Assembly (NCBI GenBank): GCA_973895155.1
Contig: OZ316897.1
Location: forward strand, 15,376,001 to 15,440,000
Source: Marsupella aquatica
Lineage: Eukaryota > Marchantiophyta
Reading direction: 5' to 3'
DNA: 64,000 bases
Position numbers and translations under genes: made by a program. Of this stretch, positions 44,110 to 54,583 are shown piece by piece; within the stretch, counting starts at the first letter, position 1; every line of letters begins with the position of its first letter. The notes beneath the pieces were generated by a model, which was not told the origin of the DNA, made no database searches, and saw nothing but the letters and a program-made list of their open reading frames with translations.

Positions 44110-44939
44110 GTTGGTCCATCCGAAGAGCGCCCTTTTCCACCCATATCATCCACAATAATGTCTTGACAAGAGAAAATCCCATACCCATGCCTCTCCCCTA
44201 GGGTTGAACTCTTGACAACCCAACGTCTTCCCCAAACTTCTATCTCCTCACCATAGGTTATATCACATGGCAAACCAAGGCATTCCGGATTCCAATCCTT
44301 TATGATAGGAACACACTTCCCTGTGAAGGTACAAGGGCCCCATCTACCATCAACCCTACAAGTGTACTGATCCACTTCCCCTCTAGGCTGTCTTTTTGAC
44401 TTTTTTTCCCTCTTGTAACAATACCGTCACCCTGAATTGTCCCAACACTACCTTGCCCTGCTGCCACTAAACGAAAAGCTTGTGAAAGTGCCGAGCCTAT
44501 AGCATCTAGAACTCCTTGTGAGGGAACATAGGGTGTTGGTGTAGTGGGTGTAGGCCTACTGGATACCTATAGGAAGAAATGGAACCAAGTGAGTGTGATG
44601 AACCTCCCAAATTTTATTTTATGCTACCTAGCAAGATTTACAAAATAAAATGGAAATCACAGTAAGTTTACAACTCACCATACGGGATGAAGAAGCTCCC
44701 GGTGTAAGACCTCGATGTTGGCCATATCGAGCAATGTGCTCCGCACATACATATGACTTTTGGACAACCATCCCCACACATTTTTTACAACCACAAAGTT
44801 GGCGTGGTGGACCACTAGGTCGACGTACGGTTGGTTCAGGCTGAGGAGGAGGAGGACTTTCTTCATCGGAAGAGGAATCTGATGTGGTGGAAGTTGTAGA
44901 GGATGAAGACATCTGACAAGTATAGCAATTGGAAGGCAA
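44110..44939 (-). pseudogene. Unrecognised transposon-type gene cut by the CACTA end
   Basis: Exon a (44939 to about 44682) encodes a Ser/Pro-rich start and a Cys motif, CGCKKCVG, with HIARYG. This resembles the N-terminal Cys motif of the neighbouring TNP2 transposase. A good donor (ATG|GTGAGT) is followed by exon b from about 44574 with VSSRPTPTTPTPYVPSQG and later RWGPCTFTGKC and WGRRWVV. A one-base shift is needed at the T7 run 44401-44407. The frame runs into the CACTA terminus at 44109, which truncates it. I cannot name the protein. A link to a second CACTA-like element is inference from the Cys motif only. Confidence 0.5.
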
Positions 44940-45340
44940 TTAGTAAAAACTTCACCAAAACCATCATTGATAATCCCTACCTAAACATATTAAAAAGAAT
45001 TGACAGAAAAATACCTTTATGAGACCCGGGCTTAGCAATGCCTTGACGGATCTTGTGGCTCAAATTTCATGAACCAAATCTGGAAGGAGGGGAAAATCTG
45101 CCAATATACAATGAATTAAGCCATGCCTTATGGTGAACCAGAAAAAAAGGATGATAGATTGTAACCCTCCATATTTACAGCAATGACTAGAAATGCATGA
45201 GAAAACGTTATACCTTTCATATGCCCGGGCTCTCGCAAGGCATGATCATGCATTAGCCAAAACTTTAAAAAACATGGGGAAGTGCTCTACAACGCCAAAG
45301 AGTTTTCCACTCCATGTTAATGAGATAGAGAAAGAAATAT
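44940..45340. other. No gene seen
   Basis: The phrase ATGAGACCCGGGCTTAGCAATGCC has a loose second copy at 45219 (ATGCCCGGGCTCTCGCAAGGC). Nothing else is recognised before the CCCTAAA-like array. Confidence 0.4.
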
Positions 45341-46330
45341 AAGTAATCCAAACCCTACCCTAAACCCAAACCATGAAATGAAACCTTCATTAAAACCTAA
45401 CCCAAATCCCTCAATCACCCTAAACCCTTACCCTCACCCTAACCAATACCCAAATCCCTCATTAAAAATTCAAACCTTTACCCTAAACCCAAACCCCTAC
45501 CTTAAACCCAAACCATGAAATGAAACCCTTCATTAAAACCTAACCCAAATCCCTCAATCACCCTAAACCCTTACCCTTATCCTAACCAATACCCAAATCC
45601 CTCATTAAAAATTCAAACCTTTACCCTAAACCCAAACCCCTACCCTAAACCCAAACCATGAAATGAAACCCTTCATTAAAACCTAACCCAAATCCCTCAA
45701 GCACCCTAAACCCTTACCCTTATCCTAACCAATACCCAAATCCCTCATTAAAAATTCAAACCTTTACCCTAAACCCAACCCAAATCCCCCAATTACATAT
45801 AAAACCCTTACCCTATCTACACCTTACTTTACCTATATAGGCCAACCCCCACCCCTATAGTTATTCTAAACTTCACCCTAACCCCTACATTGAGGCCCTT
45901 TTTTAAAACTTAAGCAAAAATTGTACCCCCTCAATTAGAACCAAATCCAACCCTATATCATGTTACACCCCAACCCAAACACTTACATTAGAAACCCAAC
46001 CCCTTTAAAAAAACCACAATTAAACCCCCCAACTAAAAACCAAACCCAATCCCTTTAAAAAATAACCACAATTCAACCCCTCAACTAAAACCAAACCCAA
46101 CCCCTGTAATTACTCACAACCTAATGCAAACCTCTACCTTGAACCCTAAGCCAAACCCATTAATTTAAACCCTAAGCCAAACCCATTAATTTAAACCCAA
46201 CCCTTTTATTCCAACCTAACCCAAGTTTTAACCCCCTTAATTAAACCAAATACTCCTACATTAAAACCAAATATAAACCTAACCTTTAATTAAACCCAAA
46301 CCTTTGTTAACTTATATTCTAGTTATCCTT
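45341..46330. repeat. Telomere-like (CCCTAAA) degenerate array with a 143-bp higher-order unit
   Basis: The interval is filled with CCCTAAACCC, CCCTAACC and AACCCAAA words, degenerate forms of the plant telomere repeat. In the first part a higher-order unit of 141-145 bp, marked by CCATGAAATGAAACC, starts at about 45371, 45512 and 45657. The units become irregular after 45780. It is an interstitial array, because transposon sequence lies on both sides. Confidence 0.85.
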
Positions 46331-46801
46331 ACAACCCAAACATCCATTGACACCCCTTCCATGTTAACTTATGGGCACTTAACATACCTTAAATATTGTT
46401 TGACAAACCTTAATAGCCGTTTGACACCCCAAAGTGTTTTCCAACCCTAAACCGATAAGACCTGCCTCGCAAATTATTTCACAAGTTAGAGAATCTTTTT
46501 GCGAACCTACGGCCTTCGCACTTACTTTGCAAAAACAGAGGCCGAGAATGATTTTTTGGGTCTTCTGCGGGTTGCGATGGTCTTGCGAAGGGAATAGATT
46601 CGGAAGTGCCTCGCAAGTTGCGAGACTATTTGCGAGGGCACGGGCTTTGCAGTTTCCCATGCGTATGTCATCGCAAACCCGTTTTTGAACGGCGTAAACA
46701 TCGGCGGGAGCTCGCATTCGGGCTCATTTCAGTTTTTGAGCGAGACGAGAAGGGCCAGGGCGCGCGCAACAGTACGAGGGAGACTGTGAGAGAGGGGAGC
46801 T

Positions 46802-48847
46802 ATGGCTACCGGTGAGGGGAGTGGAGGGCAAGGTGGTAGTGGTAGTGGTAGTGGTAGTGGCAATGGGGGAAATCCAGAGAAAGAGAAGAATGCCTGGGCA
46901 GACTTAGTGGCCCAACATCTCAGTGCTGCACAATTGGGAGAAGTGAATCTCAATTCTCCAACAGGGCTTGCCTCTTTGAGTGCCATTCTTGGACAAGTTT
47001 TGCAAACTGGGATTGTAGCAGGACAAGCTACTAGAGAGGGGGAGGAGAGGGCCGCAGCTGAAGAGAAGGCTAGAGAGAAAAAAGGAAGAGAGAGGAAAGA
47101 ACTAAGTCGGGAGTTGCCTCTCCTCAAGCCCTAGAGAAGCAGAAGAGAAGAGAGGAGAGAGATTCAATTCAAAAACAGAGGGAGGAGCAACGTCAGAAAG
47201 AGGAAGCAAGAAAACAACTTCCATTCATTGCCTTGGAGATGAGTGGGACTCCAACTGAGCTAGCGTATGCAGGGGCTAAGAGCACAATCAAGCAGATTAT
47301 CACAACCAATTTCTCACGAGGCATGCAGTGGGGGAAGATTGAGAAGGCAGAGCGAAAGAGGGTCATCAACCAAATCAAGGATGCATTTCGCAATGGGCCT
47401 GACATAGATGAGCAATGGTTGGCAGATAAGATTTCAAATTCTATGTCTCAAATGCGATACCATGACAGGATGAAGATTAGAGCCCACCTGAAAGACTTGA
47501 GATCATACAAGAACTTGCACAGACCCCTCCACTTCACCGAGGACATCTGGAATTCGTTTTACAAGATTGAGGTGCAAATTAAGGCAGCTCACGAGTTGGA
47601 AGAGTGGAAGGCCAATCTAGATCGAGCCTTGAAAGCAAAGGAGGCCGGGAAGCTCCCCCCTGACCACGACCTGAAGCCACTTGAGTAGAAGGTAGCTGAG
47701 ATGCAGAAGGTGGCCGACCAGGAGGGAAAGCCACCCAAGCGTTTCACAGATGCAGCCAAACGAGTGAAATCCACCCCCAATCCAGTCCACAAGTTGGGTC
47801 AAGGCGGGCTCCCCGGCCTCAAGTCACACTTTGTGAGTGCCTCTTGCTCCTCCCTAACCTCTCTATTCCTTTCAGAGTTGTGCAATGCAAGTGAATGACA
47901 TCCTCGAATGTTCTTGCTGTTGTGCATGCTTGCTTGGTTACTAGTTTAGGGCAACTTTGACACTTAGAATTTTTGGCAAATTTTTAAAAACTCTCGGGAA
48001 CACAGTTTGCGAAGGTGTTGCGATGCGCATTTGTTTGCAAACCCCTCGCAAAGTCTATCATGGACTTTTTCCATTTCAATTTTCCGATGCCTTTGCGAAC
48101 AAATGCGCATCGCAAATTCCATCGCAACGCCTTCGCAAAAAATGTGGTTCGCAAGTTGCCATGCTTATAGGTTCGCAAATTTGAATTTTAAATTTTTTTT
48201 GGGTCGTGTTTAGTAGTTGAGGATTTAGGCGTCACTTGTGGCTATAGGGTATGCTTAAGGGCAAATTTAACCAATTTTAATTGGTTTTATGCATGGCAGT
48301 ATCGGAGGTACAAAAGGAAGATATCAAAAAAGCATATTGAGGTGGCGATAGAGCATGGACGAAAGTACCTCTTTGCGATGGTAGATGCCGAGTTGGCTAC
48401 TGTAAGTGTCTAAGTGTGAACCATATGATTAGCATGCGAACATTGTGAGTGACCCTTTATGTCTTGCGGAAACTAATGATATGTAATGGATGCAGGATTC
48501 GGATGAGCCTGAGGGGTCGGGTGCTGATGTGAGCAGTAGTGATGACGATGAGGGGGCTACTCCTGGTACTAGTGGTGCTCGGGGGGGGGAGTAGTCGTGA
48601 GGTAGGTTCTTCCCACTATGGTAGTGGTGGTAGTCGTGTGTCATCAGCACACGTTGATGACCAGGGGGAGGAGGAGGACCCTGAGGATGAGGAGGAGGAG
48701 CAGGAGGGGCAGGAGGGGCAGGAGGAGCAGCAGGAGCAGGAGCGCCGACGGCCATCACGCACCCGTCACCAACAGGATCCCCGGAAGGATAATGGCAAGA
48801 AGCCAGCCAAGAAGCCAACCAAGAGGAGCCGCAAGAGCCCATTCTAG
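46802..48847 (+). pseudogene. Unrecognised spliced gene inside the TTGCGA element
   Basis: The ATG at 46802 begins MATGEGSGGQGG, then a Gly/Ser stretch, a helix-like segment and a long Glu/Lys/Arg coiled coil. The frame must change near 47110 to reach the conserved-looking core (47233-47685: NQIKDAFRNG, DEQWLADKISNSMSQM). A TAG at 47686-47688 breaks it, but the same frame continues to a good donor at about 47833 (TTT|GTGAGT). Later exons start near 48299 (YRRYKRKI) and 48496 (DSDEPEGSG), the last with a one-base problem at the G9 run 48581-48589 and then an acidic Glu/Gln repeat and a basic tail. I recognise no family. The composition suits a DNA-binding accessory transposon protein, which is inference. 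Confidence 0.5.
48006..48139. repeat. Inverted repeat (hairpin) of TTGCGA words in an intron
   Basis: The left arm TTTGCGAAGGTGTTGCGATG (48006 onward) pairs with a right arm whose reverse complement starts TTTGCGAAGGCGTTGCGATG (ending at 48139). Both continue with GCGCATTTGTT(T/C)GCAAA. Arms are about 36 and 48 bases around a 50-base loop. Confidence 0.8.
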
Positions 48848-49990
48848 TTATTTTGTAGAGATACATGCATGAGAGTGACTTGTCATGCCGGAGCTTAGGG
48901 TAGGAAGAGGCAGCATAGGTTTAGAAGGGCGGACCTAGCATCAGATATTTCCCCCCTCTTGTCCATGTATAGGGTTCTTTGAAGCCCTATCATTTTGTTC
49001 ATGCTTTTCCATTTTATAAAACAACAATTTTGCCTTCCACATTGGGTCCCAAGGAAAACCCCTCGCAAATAATGTATTGAATCCTCTGTGATCATAATTT
49101 TGCAAACCCTTTAAGAACTCATTCCCATCGCACAATATAAACCCCAAGGCGTCGCACTTTTTGAGTCAATTCACTTCAGAACTTCACATCCAAATATGTC
49201 GGGTTTTTGTGATACTTCTAGGATCGCACTTTCCTAATCGAAACCGTTCACAAACTTCTGAAATCACCGGTATCACTCTTTGTCATACAATCCCCATCAA
49301 AACAATTGAACTAGTATCTTTTGCAAATATGATGCGATGGTAAATCCTTCTCAAATATTGATGCCCGCGCGGGACGTGTGCGTGTATGTTTGCGAACCTT
49401 ATGCGACGTATAATGGATCGCACAAGTATTGAATCTTGCGAACCTCTCAGCTTCGCAGTTTGCCACATGTGGTGTTGCGATGCCGTTGCGATGGTCCGCA
49501 TGCGAAGTTATTAGGTTCGCAAAGTGCGAAAGTGGTGCGATGCACGTATGTTTGCAATGGCCAGAATGATGAAAATCAAGGGCTTGTTAGTTGCGATGAG
49601 ATTGTCTTCGCAAAACCGGCCGATAGTGTTGTAGTGAACTTTCCAAATACACGCATTGATAAATTTATTGCAATATGGTGTCACTCATCTCCTCACGTTA
49701 ACCGGGTATTGATTGCACTCAGTATTCTTTACTTTTACAAATTAATTCTCTCAAATCAGAATGCAAGTTCCGATAAAATTATTGGGTTTGAGACAGAAAG
49801 TTTCCAAGCTTGTGAAAGGAATCATGTAAGACTTGGTATGCGTCTGGTATTCCCACTTCGAACGATGTTGTTGCTAACCATGGTTACGTCTCAATTAACT
49901 CAGGTTAGTGCGTGGTCAACCCACAACTACATGGTTGGGGTCCAAATTACCCATGGTTTGGACTTTGTGTTATTTTTTGAGAGGTATTTT

Positions 49991-50150
49991 CTTGATTGAC
50001 CCCCAAAATGAACTTGTTACTTGATCAACCCCTGAGGTCTATCAACAGTCCAGATCTGAGATTGAAAGGTCCATCAACAGTCCAGATTGGGGAAAAGTAT
50101 AGAGGGGGTTGATTAAGCAAACTTTTTCCAGAAGGGGGTCTACTAAGCAT
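49991..50150. mobile_element. MITE, family 1, copy 2
   Basis: The left arm starts TTGATTGACCCCCAAAATG and contains TGTTACTTGATCAACCCC. The right arm in reverse complement has TTAGTAGACCCCC and TTGCTTAATCAACCCCC. The inner GGTCCATCAACAGTCCAGAT matches GGTCCATCAACGGCCTAGAT of the copy at 22261-22424, so both are one family. Confidence 0.65.
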
Positions 50151-50944
50151 ATATCTCTATAATTTGAAGTTACAAATATGGAGCACAATGCATGTATGAT
50201 CGCTGCCTACATTCCTACGACGATGGAATGTTGCAAACATCATGTTTCACGAGTGGCCACCCAACTTATCAGGGTCTGAATTGCCTTAGAAAAAAACAGA
50301 ATTGAGCTAAACGGGAAGTGTGTCACACTTCTAGGTAGGTCGGTCCAAAATTGTGTTATTATCAGTTAATTATTTCTATCTTCAAATGCTGCATATAAAG
50401 CCCGGATGGAATTAGGGATTTGTTTTGCCCATCCCCATGAACTCACCCATTATCTCATGAACAATAAAGTCTGGTGGTTTTGGAAGGACGTTTCATGCCC
50501 AGTTTCATGTTTGAGAAGAATGCCATGAGTAGTTTTTCCAGGCACCCGGACTAAGAGCATCTCCAACGGTGCCTCCAAGGAGCACCGTAAACAGCAAACC
50601 ACCTACTAGCGGCCAGTATTTGGAGTTTTTAATCTCCAACGGTGTTGGCTTCCGTAAATTTATGGAGGAAGCCGCTACTTTTCCTCCCTCCACGCCGCTA
50701 CTTCCTGGCAGGAAGGTGGTCGCCATTTGAAACCTGGCTGCTTGCCTGCAAATCGATCGACGACAAGAAAACGTCCACGCGGCACTCGCGATGTGAAGCA
50801 GTGCTCACGCCAGAATTCTCTAAATTTCCCGCTTGGACTGCCATGAACAGTGCTTCTCGTGGCCACACGGTGTTGTCGTGCAAAGCTGACATTTTGAGAC
50901 TCACAAGAATTGCAATGAAATTCCGCGTACGAAGGTGTGCAAAC

Positions 50945-51955
50945 ATGGCAGCAAGTCGTGGGAAAAATTACGGTCCAGAGGAGCTCAAACAATTATGCTA
51001 TAGTGTACTCCATGTGTCCCAAGATCCTTGCATTGGTGTAGGACAAAGAGCAGAGAGATTTTGGGACCGGGTGACTGAGCATTACGAGAAGCACAAACAA
51101 AAGGGAACTGAATCGAGGGGTCGAAAATCACTGGAAGGGAAGTGGTCTGATGTGAAACACAATGTATCAAAGTTCATTGGATGTTTTCAACAAGTAGATG
51201 ACCTCCAAATTTCAGGGACCAACGTTGATGACACTATGGTGAAAGCAAAGGAATTGTTCAAGCAGAACCATCCCAAAGGGAAATCTTTCTCTTTCGAATC
51301 TTGCTTCTGGATTTTGAAAGATTGTCCACGGTGGGGGAATCCAGCAGACAACATGGCAAAAGGAAAGGGGAGGAAATCAGCTGCATCCAAGGGCGACACA
51401 ATAGAAAATGAGAACTCTAGCCACAGTCCCATTGTCATTGAGAATGGTGACAATGAAAGTGTTGAAAGACAGCATGAAGAACGTGCTGAAGATCGGCAAT
51501 GTGACATGAGGAAGAGGCCGGTGGGAAACAAGAGAGCCAAGGAAGATCACAAGCGAGCGAAGCTTGAACAAGAAGCAATGAAGATGGCTGCGAATGCCCA
51601 AAGGGAGATGGCAACTGCGAATCGTGATCGGGTCAAGACATTGCAAAACAATTCACTGATGAAGCTGCTTACATTGCCTACGGACAACATGGAACTAGAG
51701 CTCCGTGATTATGTAAGACAATGGAAGTTAGAAGAGGCCAGAAAACTCAAAGCTCGGATGCAAACTACAGAACCTGCACAAAATCCACTTCCTAATTTTC
51801 CAGAGACCAGGGTTGACGATCCTGTTTTTGATGATAGCACAACTGACCAGAATGAAAACATAGGCGTAGCAGCAGACCATGTAGATTTTGAAGCAGAATT
51901 GCAGCCATGTGCACTTGGATTTTCTTTCCAGGGATTGTTAGCTAGCCAGTTGTAG
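50945..51955 (+). CDS. PIF/Harbinger ORF1, Myb/SANT-like DNA-binding protein
   Basis: The chosen ATG at 50945 gives 336 residues starting MAASRGKNYGPEELKQLC, right where family similarity begins. In-frame ATGs at 50843 and 50912 are alternatives. Residues 5-80 form the trihelix/Myb-like domain typical of PIF ORF1 and the related plant glutathione-S-transferase-T3-like proteins (LHVSQDP, GQRAERFWDRVTEHY, SLEGKWSDVKHNVSKFIG). The middle is acidic, with KRKP-type nuclear localisation stretches and a coiled coil (EQEAMKMAANAQREMA). With the nuclease it would bind the element ends in the nucleus. Confidence 0.82.
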   Translation: MAASRGKNYGPEELKQLCYSVLHVSQDPCIGVGQRAERFWDRVTEHYEKHKQKGTESRGRKSLEGKWSDVKHNVSKFIGCFQQVDDLQISGTNVDDTMVKAKELFKQNHPKGKSFSFESCFWILKDCPRWGNPADNMAKGKGRKSAASKGDTIENENSSHSPIVIENGDNESVERQHEERAEDRQCDMRKRPVGNKRAKEDHKRAKLEQEAMKMAANAQREMATANRDRVKTLQNNSLMKLLTLPTDNMELELRDYVRQWKLEEARKLKARMQTTEPAQNPLPNFPETRVDDPVFDDSTTDQNENIGVAADHVDFEAELQPCALGFSFQGLLASQL

Positions 51956-52616
51956 TGTCGTGGGCATCACTCGATCAATCTCGATGAATGCTGAGATCTA
52001 TGTTTGCACATTGATTAATAAAAGTGATTCAAGTGTTGCACGAAACATTCCAGATTGCAAATCCACAAAGTGAGGATTCACATATAATTCGACCATTGCC
52101 CTACAAGAAAGAAAACTGCATTCTCAAGGCCTAGAGATGCTAACTAAGCAGTTTGTAAATAGTTGTAGTCTGGACATTTTTGATTGGCTTGGATAGAAGT
52201 ACATTGACATGAAAACAGATGAAATAGCCACCTTTCAGTGTCAAGCTTGAGCTTTTGAACCTGTATATGCAAGGTCGGAAACTTAGGTATCACAAAACAT
52301 TACGTAAAATCTGAGTGAAAGTTACAAAAAGCCCGAGAGCAGAGACGAGAAAACAGATTTCCAGAAGCTAAGAAATGTTCTCTACGGCAATTCGAATCAA
52401 AAAAGTTTCAATAAATATAATAAGGTTTACAAAATTGGAGGCCACGGCTTCCTGTTCCATACGGCCAAGCTATGAGCCATTCCGAGTCTTTCCCTACAAC
52501 CTGCCTGGACAAAGTCTTGGACAAAACGGCCAGCCTGGACCCTAAAATTGGTCATTGAAGCTTGCTAATTGCTAAAGTTGCTAATTGCCAAATTGGTCAC
52601 TGAAGCTTTCCGAAAA

Positions 52617-52910
52617 TCATTCTAAAACCCTAGATTTACGCTTCGGTGGTTTGCGCTTTGGGCTAGGGGGTGGCTTTGTGAAAACCACATAGCAATCATC
52701 ACTCGAGGTAGATTGGTTGGTGCTGAGACGGTCCAAAAGTGCATCATCGTCATCAGTATCCTCCATCTCTGCCATAACTTGAGCCTCCAGAGAATTTTCG
52801 GGCTCAAACTCCATGAGCTTCATCTCCAATGGTGCTTTCTTGCTTGCCTCCTTTCCTGTCACCTTTGCTGGAGGTGCCCATGGTTTGCCATTCTTCTTCT
52901 GCTCTTCCAT
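52617..52910 (-). CDS. Small ORF 3' of the Harbinger nuclease, perhaps an alternative 3' exon
   Basis: A 97-codon frame begins MEEQKKNGKPWAPPAK and ends in a basic KRKPPKRKSR tail that looks like a nuclear localisation signal. Just past the nuclease stop is a perfect donor (CAG|GTGAGT near 53262), and an acceptor-like tract lies upstream of this ORF near 52935. It may be a downstream exon or a 3' UTR ORF of the nuclease transcript. I do not recognise a domain. Confidence 0.3.
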   Translation of the reverse strand: MEEQKKNGKPWAPPAKVTGKEASKKAPLEMKLMEFEPENSLEAQVMAEMEDTDDDDALLDRLSTNQSTSSDDCYVVFTKPPPSPKRKPPKRKSRVLE

Positions 52911-53275
52911 GTTTGATTGCCTCCTTGCAATGCTAATAATAAAAAAATTGTGGGTACGTCCTCTGGACCACCAAGTCAAGCACCAAAACAATTTGAGAGC
53001 TTCGAATTGGGCCTACAGGTTCAATTCCCGAGTTTCTCCCGAGTTTCATGTACCTGCCTCGACAGTATCTCCCAAGTTTCCTGTACTTCCAAATACATGG
53101 ATTGAAGTTCAGTCAAGGTGGAAGCAAGTCAAATGTACTCTGTCTACCATGACATCATCACTCAATTCAGACCTGTGACTTGGTACCCTCAAGTCCCAAG
53201 GTAGTACTCGTGTGTTTCATTTAAGAAAATAAATGCAGGGTTGTGCAAGAAAAACTCCAAAGACTCACCTGAATT

Positions 53276-54583
53276 TCAGTGATCAGAAAGACCAGACCCC
53301 TTTCTATTCCAAAGGTGATCAACAATGTCATTTCTTAGCCGAAAATGGTTAGCCTTGTTGTTAATTTCAGCTGTTGCAGCAAGGAACTCCAGCCATGGCA
53401 GATTTCCCCTATTCACTCTTGCTGCAGGAACCCTTAAATATGGAGGAAAATTCTCATCTCTCTCATCCTCAACAATCATATTGTGGAGGATGACACAAGC
53501 AAGCAAAATATTTACAATGTTCTTTTCGTACCAAGACCTGGCAGGCCTCCTCACTATCTCAAATCTAGCTTGGAGGACCCCAAATGCCCTCTCCACATCT
53601 TTTCTTGCTGCCTCCTGACATCTTGCAAAATGCTTCAACTTATCAGACTGTGGCATGTGCACAGTGGATATGAACATGGACCACTCTGGATAAATTCCAT
53701 CCACCAGCAGATAAGCTCGTTTGTACTCTGTACCATTGACATGGAAACTGACATTGGCCGAATCATTATGCAACCATTCATTTAGAAGTGGTGATCGGTC
53801 AAGCACATTCAGGTCATTATTACCCCCAGCCAGCCCAAAAAAGGCATGCCAAATCCACAATTCTTGATCAGCAATTGCTTCCAATATGATGGATTTGTTT
53901 CTGTCCTTGTCGTATTGGCCTTGCCAAGCAACAGGACAATTCTTCCATGCCCAATGCATGCAATCCAATGAACCAAACATACCTGGAAAACCTCGCTCTG
54001 CATTAATTTGAAGGTGTCTTTCAAAATCTTCAGCTGTTGGCTTCCTCAAATAGTGACCCTCATACAACTCTCTGATGGCTTTCACAAAGCGATACAAAGA
54101 CTCTAGTGCTGTGCTTTCAGCAATTCTACAATACTCATCCAAAGCATCTGCTCCAAGTCCATAAGCTAATTGCCTCAATGCTGCTGTCAACTTTTGATGT
54201 GGAGACAATCCTACTTTCCCTGCAGCATCAACCTTGCGACAAAAATAAGTGTCGTGTGCACAGACATCAACAAGAATCTTGTTAAACAAACTACTGCTCA
54301 TTCTGAATCTCCTTCTGAATTTTAATTCGTCATAGGTTGGTGCATCAGAAAAGTAGTCATTCCATAGGTCGTCTGCCCCTTTTTCTCTGCACCTCTCAAC
54401 ATTCTCACTTCTGCCTGGCCTAGACCCTCCGTGCTTTCTTTTCCTAGAGTGCTGGCCAATATTTGGAATGGAAAGGGTTCCACTGAACATTATCAACTCC
54501 CAGAATCTTTGTTCCTCATCACAATCCGCCGCCTCCTCCTCCAATTCTTCGTTGAGATCCGCCAGCCATCTTTCGAGGTCCAT
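53276..54583 (-). CDS. PIF/Harbinger transposase (HARBI1-like DDE nuclease)
   Basis: A single 435-residue frame with ATG at 54583. The catalytic triad is visible: Asp207 in GSLDCMHWAW, Asp295 in LLVDGIYPEW and Glu331 in DVERAFGVLQ. Also present are the N-terminal helix-rich part (FRRRFRMSSSLFNKI), the KLTAALRQLAYG segment and the CVILHNMIVEDE tail found in plant PIF nucleases. No stop or frameshift occurs. Length fits the family (about 400-450). It would cut and paste the surrounding element together with ORF1. Confidence 0.92.
   Translation of the reverse strand: MDLERWLADLNEELEEEAADCDEEQRFWELIMFSGTLSIPNIGQHSRKRKHGGSRPGRSENVERCREKGADDLWNDYFSDAPTYDELKFRRRFRMSSSLFNKILVDVCAHDTYFCRKVDAAGKVGLSPHQKLTAALRQLAYGLGADALDEYCRIAESTALESLYRFVKAIRELYEGHYLRKPTAEDFERHLQINAERGFPGMFGSLDCMHWAWKNCPVAWQGQYDKDRNKSIILEAIADQELWIWHAFFGLAGGNNDLNVLDRSPLLNEWLHNDSANVSFHVNGTEYKRAYLLVDGIYPEWSMFISTVHMPQSDKLKHFARCQEAARKDVERAFGVLQARFEIVRRPARSWYEKNIVNILLACVILHNMIVEDERDENFPPYLRVPAARVNRGNLPWLEFLAATAEINNKANHFRLRNDIVDHLWNRKGSGLSDH

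Larger units (their letters stand above)
46380..49635 (+). mobile_element. Candidate DNA transposon with TTGCGA/TCGCAA words, family unknown
   Basis: TTGCGA, TCGCAA, TTCGCA and close variants are dense at 46460-46690, 47995-48185 and 49060-49615 and rare elsewhere. Clusters of one short word in both orientations near the ends are typical of CACTA subterminal regions. A CACTA-like end, read inward as CACTACAACACTATCGG, is present at 49635. I could not find the matching left end, so the left boundary is arbitrary. A spliced gene (46802-48847) lies inside. Confidence 0.45.

Noticed and set aside
45341-46330. CCCTAAA words, considered as a chromosome end
   Set aside because: Degenerate and flanked on both sides by long transposon and gene sequence, so interstitial.
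46729-47127. Leu/Pro-rich minus-strand frame
   Set aside because: Antisense of the Gly/Ser start of the unknown plus-strand gene.
48429-48866. Proline-rich minus-strand frame
   Set aside because: Antisense of the Glu/Gln-rich repeat exon on the plus strand. No independent signal.
53018-53034. GGTTCAATTCCC, considered as box B of a tRNA or SINE
   Set aside because: No box A upstream at tRNA spacing. It lies within the Harbinger element.
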